NCBI GenBank assembly: GCA_900316305.1
Contig: ONCM01000027.1
Coordinates: 1-51,074, forward strand
Source: an uncultured Bacteroidales bacterium
GTDB lineage: Bacteria > Bacteroidota > Bacteroidia > Bacteroidales > WCHB1-69
Direction of reading: 5' to 3'
Length of the DNA stretch: 51,074 bases
In this document: positions 50,200 through 51,074 of the stretch, piece after piece
Numbering within the stretch: position 1 is the stretch's first letter
Layout: the number at the start of each line of letters is the position of its first letter
Translations under genes and position numbers: made by a program
The notes under the pieces: generated by a model
Database searches by the model: none
The model's input: only the letters and a program-made list of their open reading frames with translations
What the model was told of the DNA's origin: nothing

Positions 50200-50264
50200 C
50201 ACCATACTGCGCTGCGCTTGTATGGTGTTAATTGCACTGCGTGCGTTCAGCCTCTCCGAGGCTG
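50200..50264. repeat. Two adjacent hairpins, possible dispersed element
   Basis: CACCATAC...GTATGGTG (8-bp stem) followed after 20 bases by CAGCCTC-TCC-GAGGCTG (7-bp stem). The second hairpin recurs inverted at 14627-14643. Confidence 0.5.
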
Positions 50265-50292
50265 GGTGAAAGGTATAACAAAACGAAAGTAT

Positions 50293-50775
50293 ATGAGCAA
50301 TAGTTTCAACATTCGTCCGGCGAAGCCCGAAGAGGCGGGTCTCGTCTTAGAATTCATCAAGAAGTTGGCCGTCTATGAGAAATGTGCCGACGAGGTGGTG
50401 GCCGACGAGGCCACCGTCTATTACTCCCTGTTCGTGGAGCGTTCCGCCGAGGTGGTCTTCGCGGAGGAAGACGGCACGGTGGTCGGCTTCGCCCTCTTCT
50501 TCCACAACTTCTCCACCTTCGTGGGGCGCAAGGGGCTCTATCTCGAAGACCTGTTCATCCTTCCCGAGAAGCGGGGGAGGGGATACGGCAAAGCCCTGCT
50601 GAAGCATCTGGCCAAGATCGCCGTGGAGCGCCACTGCGGCCGTATGGAGTGGATCTGCCTCGACTGGAACGAGCCCGCCCTGAAGGTCTATCGCAGCATC
50701 GGGGCCGTCCCGATGGACGAATGGACGGTGCAGCGGTTGGACGAGGAGGCGTTGAAGCGGTTCGCGGGGGAATAA
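50293..50775 (+). CDS. GNAT acetyltransferase (diamine N-acetyltransferase-like)
   Basis: 160 residues from the ATG at 50293. This start is chosen because an in-frame upstream extension reads through the repeat hairpins and has no family likeness. The GNAT core is clear: NIRPAKPEEAGLVLEFIKKLAVYEK at the start, FALFFHNFSTFVGRKGLYLEDLF (strands 3-4) and the acetyl-CoA loop PEKRGRGYGKALLKHLAKIA, then WICLDWNEPALKVYRSIGAVPMDEW. This combination (FSTF..R.GLYLEDLF) is that of spermidine/spermine or thialysine N-acetyltransferases. The substrate is likely a small diamine or amino acid. Confidence 0.88.
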   Translation: MSNSFNIRPAKPEEAGLVLEFIKKLAVYEKCADEVVADEATVYYSLFVERSAEVVFAEEDGTVVGFALFFHNFSTFVGRKGLYLEDLFILPEKRGRGYGKALLKHLAKIAVERHCGRMEWICLDWNEPALKVYRSIGAVPMDEWTVQRLDEEALKRFAGE

Positions 50776-51074
50776 TCTGCTCTGGCGGAGGGAGCGCGTT
50801 CAGTCCTCCTCCCTACTCACCAACGCCTCGATCGGCACGGTGCTGTCCATCAGCCCGATGCGGGTGTGGGAGGCGTGGCGGGTGACGCTAAATGCTTTGG
50901 AGAGAAAACTAATAGTAAAGAAAACTGTGGACAGCGTCATGAACGACGATTACCGTTTCCCCATGAACGTCAACCGTAATCTCATACGCAAAATGGAAAT
51001 CCTCGCAGATAAATTCCTGCCATCCCTTATTAATCCATTCTTTTTTTAGTCTGGCCTTGGGGAATATGGTCGCA
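50776..51074. other. Unassigned right end
   Basis: An open frame at 50840-51049 reads MLSISPMRVWEAWRVTLNALERKLIVKKTVDS and on to SLINPFFF. Its first half is GC-rich and its second half AT-rich, and I recognise no family in it, so I do not call it a gene. It could be a fragment of a longer decayed gene. Nothing else is seen before the window ends. Confidence 0.3.

Larger units (their letters stand above)
49974..50292. other. Gene-free gap with a GC-rich gene fragment and hairpins
   Basis: Contains the start-less fragment described next (49988-50149), a stem-loop at 50200-50227 (CACCATAC, 12-base loop, GTATGGTG) and a second hairpin at 50248-50264 (CAGCCTC-TCC-GAGGCTG). The composition is much richer in G+C than the flanking genes' spacers. 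Confidence 0.6.

Noticed and set aside
50218-50292. N-terminal extension of the acetyltransferase
   Set aside because: It would be translated through two hairpins and has no likeness to GNAT N-termini.

Overview
The window looks like about 51 kb of chromosome from an uncultured gut- or rumen-type Bacteroidales (phylum Bacteroidota). Three proteins end in type IX secretion (T9SS) sorting domains. At least a dozen genes have the Bacteroidota -7 element TAnnTTTG 20-130 bases upstream. The efflux operon is in the order TolC-MFP-RND, there is a lipidated BamA/TamA protein (TamL-like), and DUF5618 and FISUMP proteins, both common in this group, are present. Most content is ordinary chromosomal core. 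Rapid change appears confined to the first 8 kb and to the intergenic DNA.

Layout. 1-5453: 3' part of a giant surface protein with a tail-fibre-like shaft, FN3/PKD-like modules and three FISUMP domains. 5454-6442: gene-free, GC-rich stretch with eight alternating copies of a 13-bp word forming four inverted pairs. 6443-7999: three tandem DUF5618 paralogues with duplicated promoters, plus a relic of a FISUMP gene 3' end. 8040-8738: NrtR-like Nudix/winged-helix regulator with two palindromic operator candidates. 8896-15000: divergent TolC-MFP-RND efflux operon followed by a PII-like small protein. 15075-19037: secreted esterase with T9SS tail, two small membrane proteins, dapA and a DUF6913 gene. 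19154-24575: T9SS surface protein, SpoU-type RNA methylase, thioesterase, rpsT, alpha/beta hydrolase and a CAU-anticodon tRNA. 24769-32696: ygiQ, then a close-packed iorA-iorB-mreC-mreD-tamL series. 32721-37814: maf and a three-gene glycogen/alpha-glucan cluster (GH57, GT4-like synthase, debranching enzyme). 37815-38434: REP-like repeats around a truncated REP-associated transposase (RAYT). 38435-41656: large cleaved-adhesin/T9SS protein. 41855-50775: nnr, thioredoxin-like lipoprotein or secreted protein, TerC, kdd, yebC, a pRiA4-type protein, miaA and a GNAT acetyltransferase.

The most unusual content is between genes. At least four independent repeat systems occupy intergenic DNA: (i) a 28-bp palindrome GTAGAGACG-N10-CGTCTCTAC whose centre differs from copy to copy but remains self-complementary in most copies; (ii) a ~63-bp two-hairpin REP-like element in five copies, one inverted pair enclosing a RAYT relic; (iii) many classes of degenerate 6-10 bp tandem repeats that very often begin exactly at a stop codon and in several genes encode the last residues; (iv) the inverted-pair array at 5559-6175. 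No phage, plasmid, CRISPR or defence system is visible. All family assignments are from reading motifs; no database search was possible.
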